This document shows positions 37,101 to 42,836 of a DNA stretch of 64,000 nucleotides, piece after piece (the first letter of the stretch is position 1; every line of letters starts with the position of its first letter). The stretch lies in the NCBI RefSeq assembly GCF_034702125.1, contig NC_085869.1, positions 48,694,042 through 48,758,041 of the forward strand, written 5' to 3'. Position numbers and translations under genes: made by a program. Under the pieces are notes generated by a model that was not told the origin of the DNA, searched no databases, and worked only from the letters and a program-made list of their open reading frames with translations. This stretch comes from Engraulis encrasicolus (Eukaryota > Chordata > Actinopteri > Clupeiformes > Engraulidae).

Positions 37101-40037
37101 CTGCAATAAAAGCTCGAAGAGACACACAGTTTTCACCTACTAAGAAGGCAGAGTCTCCACTTTCAAACAAGCCATAACATATTTCAGTGGCCCTATCACA
37201 TTATACGCTGTGAGTCTACAAAAAACGTCAAAAAAGGGCTTAGAACGCTGGTATTTTACGACATAATTCCGTGAGCACCGCGGTATTCAATGTATTAAGC
37301 ACATCTGATGCTACTGTAAACCACTTAGAAACCTTTTTTTTTTTTATGGTTTGGTGTATTATTTTCATAAAAGCACTCACCTATAGTACGAGAGAGGAAT
37401 CTCGCGACTTTTTCGAGGTGGTACTGTCCACTAAGTGGCGCCATCCAGACAACGCAGAGGAGCGCCAAGGAGCGCAGAGGCTGTTAGAATGAATGGGGTC
37501 CCATGGAGCTCAACCACAGATGCTGCCATTGCTTTGGGAGAGAATTGGTATCATCGTTTCATTCTATTTTTCCCAAAGGCAGGATAAATTATCCTTTCAA
37601 ACAGCACTTAGTTTGAATGTTTGAACTGGCTGGATCTTTGTAAAATATGTCTTTATTGTCAATATGACGTCACGAGTGGCTTCACACACTGCGTTTGGAT
37701 TGGTCGGCCGGCTGCATCGCTGTGATCACGACGGCCGTAAAGCAATTTTGTTAGCAAGATGCTAGCAGAGCCTGACTCATAAATGCCGAAGCTGTAAGAA
37801 ATCAGAAGGACATAACTCTCAGGTTATTGTACATTTCATTTAAATCCACATTGGTTTCACAGAACTTACAGTAATATTGTCAAGTTTCAGCCGACAGCGA
37901 GCACAATTCAGTTATTAGCGCCAGCCTTATGGGCTCTGCTGTCTCGACAGCGCCCCTAGGTGAACTGCAGGCACGGGTTGGAGAGCGAGATTGGACACTG
38001 TATGAAAACCCACTGTGACATCACTAAGTAAAGAGGCTGTTAGAATGAATGGGGTCCCATGGAGCTCAACCACAGATGCTGCCATTGCTTTGGGAGATAA
38101 TTGGCATCATCGTTTCATTTTACTTTTCCTAAAGGCAGGATAAATTATCCTTTCTAACAGCACTTAGTTTGAATGTTTGAACTGGCTGGATCTTTGTAAA
38201 ATACGTCTTTATTGTCAATATGACGTCACGAGTGGCTTCACACACTGCGTTTGGATTGGTCGGCCGGCTGCATCGCTGTGATCACGACGGCCGTAAAGCA
38301 ATTTGGTTAGCAAGATGCTAGCGGAGCCTGACTCATAAATACCAGAGCTGTAAGAAATCAGAAGGACATAATCACATCTCATTTAAATCCACATTGGTTT
38401 CACAGAACTTACAGTAATATTGTCAAGTTTCAGCAGACAGTGAGCACAATTGTCAGTTATTAGCGCCAGCCTTATGGGCTCTGCTGTCTCGACAGCACCC
38501 CTAGGTGAATTGCAGGTACGGGTTGGAGAGCGAGATTGGACACTGTATGTAAACCCACTGTGACATCACTAAGTAAACGCGTCTTGAATCAACGGTCAGC
38601 AGATTCAGACAAATAGCAAACAGCTGTCACAAATGTCAGAGAAGCATTCAAATGTATGAATGGCTCTGGCTTGATGCACTGTGAGTGTATTGGGTTTATC
38701 ATTGAATATAGAAGAGTGAGCTGAACTAACACAGTTTTTCCATTACAAAATGCATTAACACGCCTAACTTACTTCATTAATAACCTGCTATTTTTGATCA
38801 TAATTATCATAATTAATCATAATATTAATGATAATAATAATGGGCAATATTAGATGGGCCCCGGGCCACTCTGCACCGAACAAAATGGGCCTCAACGTCA
38901 AAAAGGTTAAGAATCCCTGGTATACAATGTGTCACAGAAGTGAGTATACCCCTCACATCTCTGCAGATCTGCATCAGCAGTTTTCATGGGACAACATTAA
39001 CGAAATGTTACTTTGAAATAATGAAGTAGCCAACGTACTTCTTGTATAACCGCTGCAATTTATTATTCAATTTATTGAAGCAGCCAGCGTACAACTTGTA
39101 TAACCGCTTCAATTTTATTGTTCACTCAAAATAATAAACTTAATAACAGCCGACTGGACTTGACTTGACTTGATAATTCAAAATACAGCCATTAATATCT
39201 CAAAATGTACCCTCAAAAGTGAATACACCCCTATGTGAAAATCCCATAGAATCATGATCTGCTTCAGTAGTCAGAACAGAACACGTTGACGTGCATTTTT
39301 CTTTTTGGTGAAATTCAGCTTGCTAGTGTTGATGGCATTCATGTAGCCCCAAACCATGTCAGTACCACTACAATGTTTGACTCAAAGTATGGGACACTTT
39401 TCTTTGTTCTACTCAGTCACCTTTCTGTTTTTTTCTTCCGAGGGAACATGTTCACTTTTTTCCATTTTCTCTCACTGCTTAATGAAGGTCTGGCAACAGA
39501 ACACTAACAGCAAAAATAGCACTTTAAAAATCAGGGGAGAGATTAGAGTAACGTGCGCACTAAATGCATTCTGTCCCATTACCTTTGCATGTGGTGACAT
39601 CACTCGTCAGGCTAGTTGCTAATTGTTTTATTTTTTATGTCAAAGACCATATTCCGAGGATGGCAACAGCCATAATGTGGAATAATGGGTTGTCAGGGGT
39701 TCATAACAGCAAAAATGAAGTTGCCACTCACTACTCTTAACAAACTTACAAGAAAGGATTTCTGGTCCACGGTATTTATGTGCAAACAAGAGACCCAAAC
39801 TGATGCATTTACAAAAATATCCATATATGTGTAAACACCATCTATAAACCAGCACAAAACAAAGTTGATTACTTACCAGCTGAATCCGATGATGAGGAGC
39901 AACTGCAACACACGGTTGATGTAAACAATGTCACAGTCTTTCTTGACCTCGATTTTGAGTGTCTCATAACTGAGAAATTTGTCTTTCATACATGAAAAGG
40001 GATATTTGATGCAATGCCACACATTTCCCCCTGCCAT
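1831..40037 (-). CDS. P2X purinoceptor (ATP-gated cation channel), complete 12-exon gene
   Basis: Join (minus strand): 40037-39877, 29922-29787, 29686-29615, 29466-29397, 26039-25952, 23132-23055, 22820-22691, 22347-22211, 4350-4248, 2195-2130, 2014-1942, 1859-1831. This totals 1143 bases, 380 codons plus TAA, in frame throughout with GT-AG introns. The product is a P2X subunit, a trimeric plasma-membrane channel opened by extracellular ATP. Seen directly: an N-terminal TLK (kinase-type TxK motif), TM1 at about residues 38-57, TKVKG with the two ATP-phosphate lysines (K77, K79), the ten ectodomain cysteines (121, 130, 136, 153, 160, 166, 213, 223, 257, 266), NFT at 184-186, the NFR motif at 289-291, K312, and TM2 from about 330. 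Exon sizes such as 72, 137, 66 and 73 match vertebrate P2X genes as I know them. Oddities: TM2 lacks the usual Gly-Ser-Gly stretch and the cytoplasmic tail is very short. Subtype is unassigned; exon 7 ([14 protein letters not shown]) recalls P2X4/P2X7. Confidence 0.93.
1942..2014 (-). CDS. P2X exon 11 (end of TM2 and juxtamembrane region)
   Basis: The 73-base exon starts after CATTGTCTGTAG and ends before GTATGTAAAG. It encodes residues 348-371, beginning [13 protein letters not shown]. The Cys-Asp pair in ICD matches the conserved CD late in P2X TM2. A CSRC cluster follows directly, and the usual longer hydrophobic run after CD is missing. Confidence 0.85.
2130..2195 (-). CDS. P2X exon 10 (start of TM2)
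   Basis: The exon is 66 bases, the usual size of P2X exon 10. It starts after CTGATAACAG and encodes [20 protein letters not shown] plus HV. The AGKFDIIPT start is diagnostic for P2X. The expected glycine-rich stretch of TM2 (for example GSGLAL in other subtypes) is replaced by VLAFQS. Confidence 0.92.
2786..2990. repeat. (CA)n microsatellite, imperfect
   Basis: A CA-rich tract with the longest pure run around 2883-2928, broken elsewhere by AT and GC dinucleotides. Open frames through it on both strands (Cys/Val on one, His/Thr on the other) are artefacts of the repeat. It lies inside the hAT element of intron 9. Confidence 0.95.
3090..3343 (+). mobile_element. LINE 3' tail ending in (ACTTG)n
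   Basis: A run of TCTATGTC-type repeats is followed by a GACAATAAACTTG end and five ACTTG-type units (about 3306-3343). This layout is typical of the 3' end of fish LINEs that end in short tandem repeats. No reverse transcriptase remains. A shorter relative of the same tail occurs near 39150-39172. Confidence 0.6.
4248..4350 (-). CDS. P2X exon 9 (ectodomain end)
   Basis: The acceptor is TTCCTAATTATACAG and the donor GTAAGTG. The 103-base exon encodes residues 292-325, opening FAKYYR directly after the NFR motif and containing [17 protein letters not shown]312 corresponds to the ATP-contact lysine of P2X4 (about K313). Confidence 0.92.
5010..6196. mobile_element. Nested element with GGGGCCTCATGTAC ends
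   Basis: The inverted ends GGGGCCTCATGTAC and GTACATGAGGCCCC bound 1187 bases inside the hAT at 4770-6900. The target duplication is short or absent. No transposase is recognisable; the 131-codon open frame at 5352-5747 resembles nothing I know. Ends of this type occur in fish PIF/Harbinger-like repeats, but that assignment is inference. Confidence 0.65.
6313..6730. repeat. 248-bp direct tandem duplication inside the hAT
   Basis: The block beginning CCATGACCACGAATA recurs at 6313 and 6561 and continues through ACAACTTAACGTGGCAGAGA, with diverged homology past AAATAAAT and GCAAAAT. The units differ by substitutions, so the duplication is not recent. Confidence 0.75.
6909..7288. other. Unassigned intron 8 sequence
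   Basis: AT-rich single-copy-looking intron sequence between two hAT elements. I see no exon, repeat boundary or structure here. Confidence 0.5.
7702..8220 (+). repeat. Dispersed repeat also present in tandem at 37386-38585
   Basis: It begins GTACGAGAGAGGAATCTC and includes GTCTTTATTGTCAATATGAC and ATCACGACGGCCGTAAAGC. Two tandem copies in the same orientation lie in intron 1. It has no coding potential and clear termini could not be set. Confidence 0.75.
9117..11089. mobile_element. hAT element with GGCCCGCGGGCC subterminal palindrome
   Basis: An exact 8-bp duplication, CTTTAGAC, flanks it (9109-9116 and 11090-11097). The ends are related (TACTCAAATAG on the left; TACTCAATTAA on the right, reverse strand). 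It has G/C homopolymer stretches and the palindromic GGCCCGCGGGCC near the left end. A TTAA-flanked MITE is nested inside. Confidence 0.85.
9675..10511. mobile_element. TTAA-flanked MITE with about 200-bp inverted repeats, copy 1
   Basis: It is flanked by TTAA (9671-9674 and 10512-10515). The ends AGTGGTAGTTCGC and GCGAACTACCACT continue as near-perfect inverted repeats of about 200 bases. A second copy lies at 55015-55827. TTAA duplication suggests a piggyBac- or Kolobok-mobilised element. No coding capacity. Confidence 0.85.
11729..12661. mobile_element. hAT MITE with CAGTGTTGCCAA ends and TAGCGACTT repeats
   Basis: An exact 8-bp duplication, GTGGAGAG, flanks it (11721-11728 and 12662-12669). 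The ends are CAGTGTTGCCAA and TTGGCAACACTG. More than ten TAGCGACTT-like repeats lie at both ends, the usual clustered subterminal repeats of hAT elements. Confidence 0.9.
13237..14834 (+). mobile_element. Full-length Tc1-like transposon, inactive
   Basis: It is flanked by TA (13235-13236 and 14835-14836). Inverted repeats run from CAGTGAGTCCAATAAGTATT inward. Its length of 1598 bases is the usual Tc1 size. The transposase is degenerate; see 13606-14628. Confidence 0.88.
13606..14628 (+). pseudogene. Degenerate Tc1-like transposase
   Basis: It starts [18 protein letters not shown], a typical Tc1-like N-terminus with the helix-turn-helix region, then loses frame. Near the end [13 protein letters not shown] corresponds to the conserved WPxQSPDLNPIE block. 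The Asp of SPD is Asn and the Glu of PIE is Val, so the catalytic triad is broken as well as the frame. The C-terminus [10 protein letters not shown] and a TAG at 14626-14628 are recognisable. Confidence 0.85.
15166..16468. mobile_element. 1.3-kb Tc1-derived fold-back element
   Basis: It is flanked by TA (15164-15165 and 16469-16470), with ends CAGTATATCACGAAAGTG and the reverse. The two arms of about 620 bases are near-perfect inverted copies around a loop of roughly 60 bases near 15788-15845. Each arm carries the same transposase fragment in opposite orientation. A diverged relative with the same GAGTACACCCC-type end is at 38930-39640. Confidence 0.85.
17245..17430 (+). pseudogene. THAP domain remnant, left arm of Kolobok-like element
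   Basis: It encodes [20 protein letters not shown], then an in-frame TGA where the other arm has Arg (HRLPLSKP). Downstream, [20 protein letters not shown] and RVC follow before a stop. The Cys of the expected C-x2-H pair is present but the His is lost. The C2CH spacing fits a THAP zinc finger, the DNA-binding domain of Kolobok and P-type transposases. Confidence 0.6.
17803..18156. mobile_element. 354-bp hAT MITE (CAGGGGTTCTCAACTGG ends)
   Basis: An exact 8-bp duplication, GGCTATGC, flanks it (17795-17802 and 18157-18164). The ends are CAGGGGTTCTCAACTGG and CCAGTTGAGAAACACTG. GTCGCGACCCA repeats lie near both ends. It is inserted in the loop of the Kolobok-like fold-back element. Confidence 0.92.
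18291..18566 (-). pseudogene. THAP domain remnant, right arm of Kolobok-like element
   Basis: This is the inverted partner of 17245-17430. It keeps [20 protein letters not shown] but has lost one base in an A run (four A instead of five), which shifts the frame. In the restored frame [14 protein letters not shown] has the His of the C-x2-H pair but Trp in place of Cys. Each arm therefore keeps the half of the zinc ligand pair that the other has lost. Confidence 0.6.
19817..20511. other. Unassigned intron 8 sequence
   Basis: AT-rich intron sequence between the composite hAT and the piggyBac-like element. I searched it on the minus strand for P2X exons and found none, consistent with exon 9 lying at 4248-4350. 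Confidence 0.5.
20516..21735. mobile_element. PiggyBac-like MITE (CCCTATCCAGACC ends)
   Basis: It is flanked by TTAA (20512-20515 and 21736-21739), with ends CCCTATCCAGACC and GGTCTGGATAGGG. Runs of G or C lie just inside both ends. The interior has duplicated CTAATCAGCTGCTGTGATAG segments and a hairpin at about 21240-21381 (GGAATAGCAGCAC against GTGCTGCTATTCC). CCC ends with TTAA duplications are piggyBac features. No transposase. Confidence 0.82.
21740..22115. other. Unassigned intron 8 sequence before the GT repeat
   Basis: Unannotated intron sequence. The reverse strand has GGCCTGGACCCTTGCTACA and neighbouring text that may be an old repeat, but no termini or exon features are visible. 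Confidence 0.4.
22116..22203. repeat. (GT)n microsatellite next to P2X exon 8
   Basis: A nearly pure GT run ends with GCGCGC and starts only about ten bases from the exon 8 splice donor at 22210. On the transcript strand it is an AC repeat immediately downstream of the 5' splice site. Confidence 0.95.
22211..22347 (-). CDS. P2X exon 8
   Basis: The acceptor TTATTTTAG precedes GGGGGGCAG. The exon is 137 bases, the usual exon 8 size, and encodes residues 246-290 beginning [15 protein letters not shown] and ending KGFNF with the R completed in exon 9. It has Cys 257 and 266 (the last ectodomain disulphide) and the NFR motif. The donor is GTACTG. Confidence 0.93.
22691..22820 (-). CDS. P2X exon 7
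   Basis: The acceptor TGTCTTCCAG precedes GGGCAACATTCC; the donor is GTACATC. It encodes residues 203-245, [13 protein letters not shown], then [12 protein letters not shown] and [18 protein letters not shown] is a strong P2X signature. Cys 213 and 223 form the expected disulphide pair. Confidence 0.94.
23055..23132 (-). CDS. P2X exon 6
   Basis: The acceptor TTCTTCTCCAG precedes GGAATTTATGG; the donor is GTGGGTAAC. It encodes residues 177-201: [20 protein letters not shown] and [15 protein letters not shown] matches the P2X AENFT(L/I)(F/L)IKN block, where the Thr contacts the adenine of ATP. Confidence 0.93.
23133..24364. other. Intron 5, unassigned part
   Basis: GC-rich patches and CpGs (23190-23930, 24090-24360) suggest old or young transposon pieces rather than genes. 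A direct repeat of CGAAGGTCTCCTAA lies at about 24227 and 24243. A short GT run lies at 22966-23002 in intron 6. I found no supported termini or coding exon here. Confidence 0.4.
24365..24440 (+). mobile_element. Left end of a hAT-like element (TAGGGATGTGCATTTC)
   Basis: TAGGGATGTGC followed by clustered TTCGAA/ATTCGAA motifs is the usual start of a fish hAT family. A matching right end with an 8-bp duplication was not found within intron 5, so the element may be truncated. Confidence 0.45.
25395..25498 (+). mobile_element. LINE 3' tail ending in (TATTC)n
   Basis: The stretch ends CATGACAATGAAAGTCTATT followed by CTATTCTATG repeats, the same 3' architecture as the LINE tail at 32377-32407. 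No coding part is left. Confidence 0.55.
25724..25835. repeat. AAGTAA-rich hAT-like subterminal remnant
   Basis: Repeated AAAGTAA/TTACTTT motifs around GTAACGAGTTAC are typical of Ac-like hAT ends in fish. A similar stretch begins the hAT relic at 47589. Only this remnant is visible in intron 5. Confidence 0.4.
25952..26039 (-). CDS. P2X exon 5
   Basis: The acceptor GATCTGTCGGCAG precedes GTTTTTTCACGGG; the donor is GTGAG. It encodes [19 protein letters not shown] plus [13 protein letters not shown], the spaced Cys and CEVRAWCP match the P2X KTCEVxAWCPxE signature (Cys 153, 160, 166). Confidence 0.92.
26440..26892 (-). mobile_element. Penelope-like element terminal region
   Basis: It lies downstream (minus strand) of the GIY-YIG remnant and contains the ACGCGTTTCG...TTCATCAGGG block that is common in Penelope-like element terminal repeats. 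A hammerhead-like core is inside (26470-26512). The outer limit is approximate and the upstream repeat copy was not found. Confidence 0.65.
26470..26512 (-). ncRNA. Hammerhead ribozyme-like core of a Penelope-like element
   Basis: On the minus strand CTGATGA (26512-26506) is followed by a stem-loop GACT/AGTC with loop GATTGT, then GAAA (26490-26487), then ACGC/GCGT with loop GTAG, and a GTT cleavage-type triplet. These are the two conserved hammerhead core blocks in the right order. Stem I pairing is poor (TTTGCC against ATCC), so activity is doubtful. Hammerhead motifs in Penelope-like elements are known; this copy is called by inspection. Confidence 0.6.
26893..27280 (-). pseudogene. Penelope-like element GIY-YIG endonuclease remnant
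   Basis: The C-terminal part of a Penelope-like retroelement protein: [18 protein letters not shown] is the GIY-YIG region, followed by [18 protein letters not shown], and a [14 protein letters not shown] segment matching the conserved Glu-containing end. The stop is at 26893-26895. The reverse transcriptase part is missing: upstream the frame runs into the inserted repeat at 27281-27640 after only about 110 codons. Confidence 0.75.
27281..27640 (-). mobile_element. CCTCCGCCAAGG repeat, copy 1, inserted in the Penelope remnant
   Basis: It runs from CTAGAAATGCACTCAGCGAG and ACCTCCGCCAAGG on one side to CCTTGGCGGAGGT on the other. The interior has AACTCCACAAAGTTTC and GTTTGTCTGTC-like text shared with the copies at 44868 and 45479. 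Minus orientation relative to those. Confidence 0.75.
27767..29339. mobile_element. hAT element in P2X intron 4
   Basis: An exact 8-bp duplication, ATGTCTCA, flanks it (27759-27766 and 29340-29347). The right end TGGATCCATTCCCAGGCCTA with clustered GAATCGAATCG motifs resembles the outer hAT of intron 8; the left end is more diverged but has similar CGATCC/ATCGATTC motifs. No transposase. It stops about 50 bases from exon 4. Confidence 0.78.
29397..29466 (-). CDS. P2X exon 4
   Basis: The acceptor TTCTCTCATAG precedes TATGGCGAG; the donor is GTGAGC. It encodes [19 protein letters not shown] and RYVK. C130 and C136 are conserved head-domain cysteines; C142 is extra. It is shorter than in many subtypes, so the head domain loop is reduced. 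Confidence 0.88.
29615..29686 (-). CDS. P2X exon 3
   Basis: The exon is 72 bases, the usual P2X exon 3 size, after acceptor TTGTAATTAG and before GTAAG. It encodes [20 protein letters not shown] and TCAQ. NQTQGTC is the conserved glycosylation sequon plus the first head-domain Cys (C121). Confidence 0.92.
29787..29922 (-). CDS. P2X exon 2
   Basis: The acceptor TCTGTGGTGTTTAG precedes GTGGCTC; the donor follows CAG. It encodes residues 55-99: [39 protein letters not shown]. The EKxYQ, KVKG and DVADYVxPxQ blocks are classical P2X. K77 and K79 are the ATP-phosphate contacts. Confidence 0.94.
31118..32407 (+). pseudogene. LINE reverse transcriptase fragment, split by a MITE
   Basis: The first part encodes [15 protein letters not shown] (the FADD reverse transcriptase box), then [18 protein letters not shown] and [13 protein letters not shown]. 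After the insertion at 31583-31993 it resumes with [18 protein letters not shown] and [13 protein letters not shown], which is the C-terminus of the same protein type. The 3' end TGACAATAAAGTTTCATTC carries short ATTC repeats. It belongs to the CR1/L2/Rex-type group; the clade is inference. 5'-truncated and dead. Confidence 0.85.
31583..31993. mobile_element. 411-bp MITE inserted in the LINE
   Basis: The ends GAGCTTGAAAGT and ACTTTCGAGCTC are flanked by TA on both sides (31581-31582 and 31994-31995). LINE sequence on either side is continuous, which confirms the limits. TA duplication suggests mobilisation by a Tc1/mariner-type transposase. The open frame inside (31704-31940) has no recognisable domain. 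Confidence 0.8.
33885..34100 (-). mobile_element. LINE 3' tail, minus orientation
   Basis: GAATA repeats at 33885-33902 are followed by ATATACTTTATTTGTCATGC, the reverse of the LINE end GACAAATAAAG plus TATTC repeats. Only 3' UTR is visible; the inner limit is approximate. Confidence 0.5.
34101..35951. other. Unassigned part of intron 1
   Basis: No supported gene. A possible retroelement fragment on the plus strand (34986-35174, with [10 protein letters not shown] and [12 protein letters not shown]) recalls the C-terminal region of fish reverse transcriptase proteins, but it is too short and broken to assign. Confidence 0.35.
35956..37294. mobile_element. TTAA-flanked element (CACATTGAGTACC ends)
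   Basis: It is flanked by TTAA (35952-35955 and 37295-37298). The ends CACATTGAGTACC and GGTATTCAATGTA are 11 of 13 identical as inverted repeats. Left interior repeats of AAAACGTAAAAATACG. Probably piggyBac-mobilised; no transposase seen. Confidence 0.68.
37386..38585 (+). repeat. 556-bp tandem duplication of the 7702-type repeat
   Basis: The unit starting AGGCTGTTAGAATGAATGGG recurs at 37478 and 38034, and GTCTTTATTGTCAATATGAC at 37649 and 38205, both 556 bases apart. The two units are nearly identical, so the duplication is recent. The preceding GTACGAGAGAGGAATCTC segment (37386) is present once. The third copy is at 7702-8220. Confidence 0.88.
38930..39640 (-). mobile_element. Diverged Tc1-like remnant with a small LINE tail insert
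   Basis: GAAGTGAGTATACCCCTCAC and AAAATACAGCCATTAATATC parallel the arms of the fold-back element at 15166-16468, as does CATGTAGCCCCAAACCATGT. A CTTGACTTGACTTGAT LINE-type tail interrupts it near 39155-39172. The transposase is unrecognisable at codon level. Confidence 0.6.
39877..40037 (-). CDS. P2X exon 1 (start codon, N-terminus, TM1)
   Basis: ATG at 40037-40035 in the context CGCAATGG, donor GTAAGT after AGCTG. It encodes 53 residues: [40 protein letters not shown] and [18 protein letters not shown] holds the TxK kinase-type motif conserved in P2X N-termini. The following run is TM1, completed by WWLF in exon 2. It lies 2.8 kb upstream of the nearest crystallin gene's stop. No other ATG in frame upstream was found. 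Confidence 0.9.
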
Positions 40038-40240
40038 TGCGACCTTTTTGTTGTGACAGTGTTTTGAGATTGCTGCTATTACTCTACAGGGAAAGGATAA
40101 GATCTCCAGAGTTTTGCTGTGCTCCTTGGTTTCAGTTTAAACAGCACAACTTGTTACTTCCCTGTGTGACTTTCAGTTCATTTTACTTTCAAGAAGTGTG
40201 AATATTGTACTTTTCACTTTTAGTATAGTTTTAATGTTAA

Positions 40241-40496
40241 AGACATACTGCACCATTTATGGAAATAAACTCATTTTACACATCCCATTGAGTCAAATGT
40301 ACCTGTCTGCTGTTCTTCCAGCTGTTCTGGAGATGTTAATTCTAATTCCGAGCTTGCGATTATAATTGAATTCAATGATATATGCTAGCTTGGAGGTAGA
40401 ACTTGCATGACCAGACGGTGAACGGCTAGATGTACAAGAGAAATGTAAAACTCAATCACTTAACTAAAATGAGCTTATTTCCAGAAATGTTGTGTC
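40241..40496. mobile_element. 256-bp MITE with AGACA...GGAAATAA ends
   Basis: The inverted ends share AGACA, GGAAATAA and CTCATTTTA over about 38 bases. Left flank TTAA (40237-40240); the right flank is TTAT, so the duplication is imperfect. It lies in the P2X upstream region, about 200 bases from the start codon. Confidence 0.6.
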
Positions 40497-40599
40497 TTTA
40501 TTGACAGTATAATTCTGGCTCATAACCATTTTTGTGATTGTGAGCTATAGTTTTATCTTAAATACAGCAAAGCGTCATTACCAACATTCAAGCTAGGCC

Positions 40600-40830
40600 A
40601 TGTGCTCAAGCATCCTTTTGATGTGACTCTCCACCTTGTGAGCTGTACACAGAAACAAGGAGCAGTCGAAAGGAACTTGCACACCTTACACAATAATTTC
40701 TTGCATATTAAAAAAGACAAACAAATTGCTACCCAAGTGAAATGTGCAAATGTTTTGGTCAGAGTCAGACCATCCTCAGCGCTAATCAGCATAAAGATGT
40801 GCGAGTTCCTTTCCACTGCTCCTTGATAAC
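40600..40830 (-). mobile_element. Penelope-like terminal fragment with degraded hammerhead motif
   Basis: On the minus strand CTGAGGA (40779-40773) is followed by a TGGTC/GACCA stem with loop TGACTCT, then AAAA where GAAA is expected. The CTGAGGATGGTCTGACTCTG block resembles a common Penelope-like terminal motif. Inverted CGAAAGGAACTTGCAC and GTGCGAGTTCCTTTC segments flank it. No protein remains. Confidence 0.45.
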
Positions 40831-40999
40831 GTATTGGAACCTACGCACCCACCAGAAACCAAGTCTCCTTTGGAAAGCATGTTTACTGTGAACAGAAACA
40901 CGGAATGTTATCATGTTTGTGGTAGAAGTTGAAAGTGCTAGCAATGAACAGCAAGCACAAAAGAGAACTTAAAGCCACTGAAAGCACAAGTGGTAAATT

Positions 41000-42800
41000 C
41001 CATATGTTTCCCCATGATATGCTGCATTGTCAACACCAACAGTAGTGGCCCTTTAATGACATAACTTTAAGGACATATTAGGACATTTTATGCTATAATA
41101 TGTTTGGTGTGTTTATTGTATAGCATGATACAGCAATGAGGAAGTAGGACATGCCAAAGAGTACCATAGCTTAAAAAAGGTCATCAACAACAAAAAACCC
41201 TTTCCATTTCCATTCTTTCCATTTGCCTAGCATGGTTTTATTGGTGTTTATAGCCATAAATGCACAGTGCCTTGAGTGAAAAAAAGACCAAAGGCATCCT
41301 CCGTCATGTGACTTCCCACTTTATGTGCCTCACACAGAGACATGAAAGAGGAATGGTATACCCTCTCTGTGGCAGAAAATGCTAGGGCCAGAAATGAATA
41401 GGAGCCCCCAAAAGAGAACTTGCACTAAATACACTAAAAGTGAAATTGGTATGTTATTGACAGCTTCCCTTTTCCAAAACATGAATTTTAATTACAGTCA
41501 AAAGAATGATTAGCTGATAGATACATTTGGTGTGACCATAATGACTTCAATGGAAATGTCATTCTGTTTGGTGCCAAAATATATTTTTAACCGTAAAAGC
41601 AGTGACATACTACATTGAAGGTCCATTGCGTGGCATGTTTAGGTATTTGTCATTTTCACGAATATGTACCACTACCATCATCAATTCCACCACATGCTTT
41701 GTATGTACTGTAATTCATCTATATTCTTGTGTCATCTTGGACTACTCTCCCTTATCAGTTTGATATCAGTAATTCTCCAATATTTTGTGGAGGGCATGAT
41801 AATATGATTCTGTATCTAAAACTGTATTGGGTTTCTCACTTCTCATCTGGCAAGTTTGAAGGACAGGTATGTCTTACCGTGCAGACGGCGTTGAAAGAGC
41901 CAAAACACTGTTGAGTCCCGCCTGGGAAACACAGGTCAGGGGCAATGAACGCGTCAAATGATTCACCCTGAAGCGTTAGATTAGGGAGACCGACCAACCG
42001 AAGCTCGCATTTAGAAAAATGTGAACATTCCATTGGCTGACGCCTGCCCGCGCTGAGCTCATTACATATTTTTAGCTGAAGTTCAACTTTTTTAACACTT
42101 TTGATGCCCTCTGCACTACAAACGCTTTTGCAGCTTATGACGCTTCTGCCACCTGCTCTTCCATACAAAGTCAATTGCTTCCACCACTTTCCACGCGTTC
42201 AACGCCGGTGGTCTGTTCGCACGGTTACACAGTGCAAGTTCATGAGTTTGAACAGTGCTGTGGACATGCCTGTCTCAAAATCTTCCCCGTCATAAAAAAT
42301 GTTGTTAACTCCCTGCACTGTTTGGATTTATTTCATCCCAGAATACCAACAATCAATACAAATGTGGATATGTCTCCTGCAGTATGTAAAGTTACGCCCT
42401 CCTTTAATGCATGTTGAGGGTCTTCGCTTCTAAATGCAACTCATTTGCTTTGCATTGTGCTTTGGAGGCTGATGTTTGGGTTTTTATCAGCTTTTCCCAA
42501 AAAGGGCTTAGGCATTTAGCAGCCATTTTTGCAAGTGCCCTATGCATCAATGGAATAAGGGATTTCCTGAACAGACATTCCAATGCATCTTGTTGGCTGT
42601 CATGCAAGCAGTTAATCCTTTACGTTTACTGTACTAATCCTTTATGACTGTAATATTATATAGCTTGACAATCAAGTTTGAGGTTTTAATAAACATTGGC
42701 TGATCTGAATATTCCATTAAGGTGGTGCTCTTGTTTTGATGTGAAACACAGTGAATGCATGTGAAAGAATCCATACAGAAGGTTGAACTTCTACATTCAA
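41000..42800. other. Intergenic region between P2X and crystallin genes
   Basis: No gene. A CpG-bearing patch at about 41870-42280 with CAATTGCTTCCACCACTTTC and ACGCGTTCAACGC may be an old repeat. Nothing else is supported. Confidence 0.4.
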
Positions 42801-42836
42801 AACGTTTTATTAATTTAACAGTGCATTAGAAAGTTT

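Larger units (their letters stand above)
33030..38919. mobile_element. 5.9-kb composite hAT element in P2X intron 1
   Basis: The ends CAGGTATTCTTAACC and GGTTAAGAATCCCTG are inverted repeats. The flanks GTATACAG (33022-33029) and GTATACAA (38920-38927) are an 8-bp duplication with one mismatch. It has acquired a TTAA element (35956-37294), a LINE tail (33885-34100) and a 556-bp tandem repeat (37386-38585). Confidence 0.72.

Noticed and set aside
39961..40020. TTTCATACATGAAAAGGG at 39983, similar to text in the MITE at 1158-1517
   Set aside because: It is part of P2X exon 1 (residues FSCMKDKF); the match to the MITE is a short coincidence.
41836..42300. CpG-bearing open frames upstream of the crystallin at 42837
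   Set aside because: No conserved domain and no coding-type splice sites; more like an old repeat.
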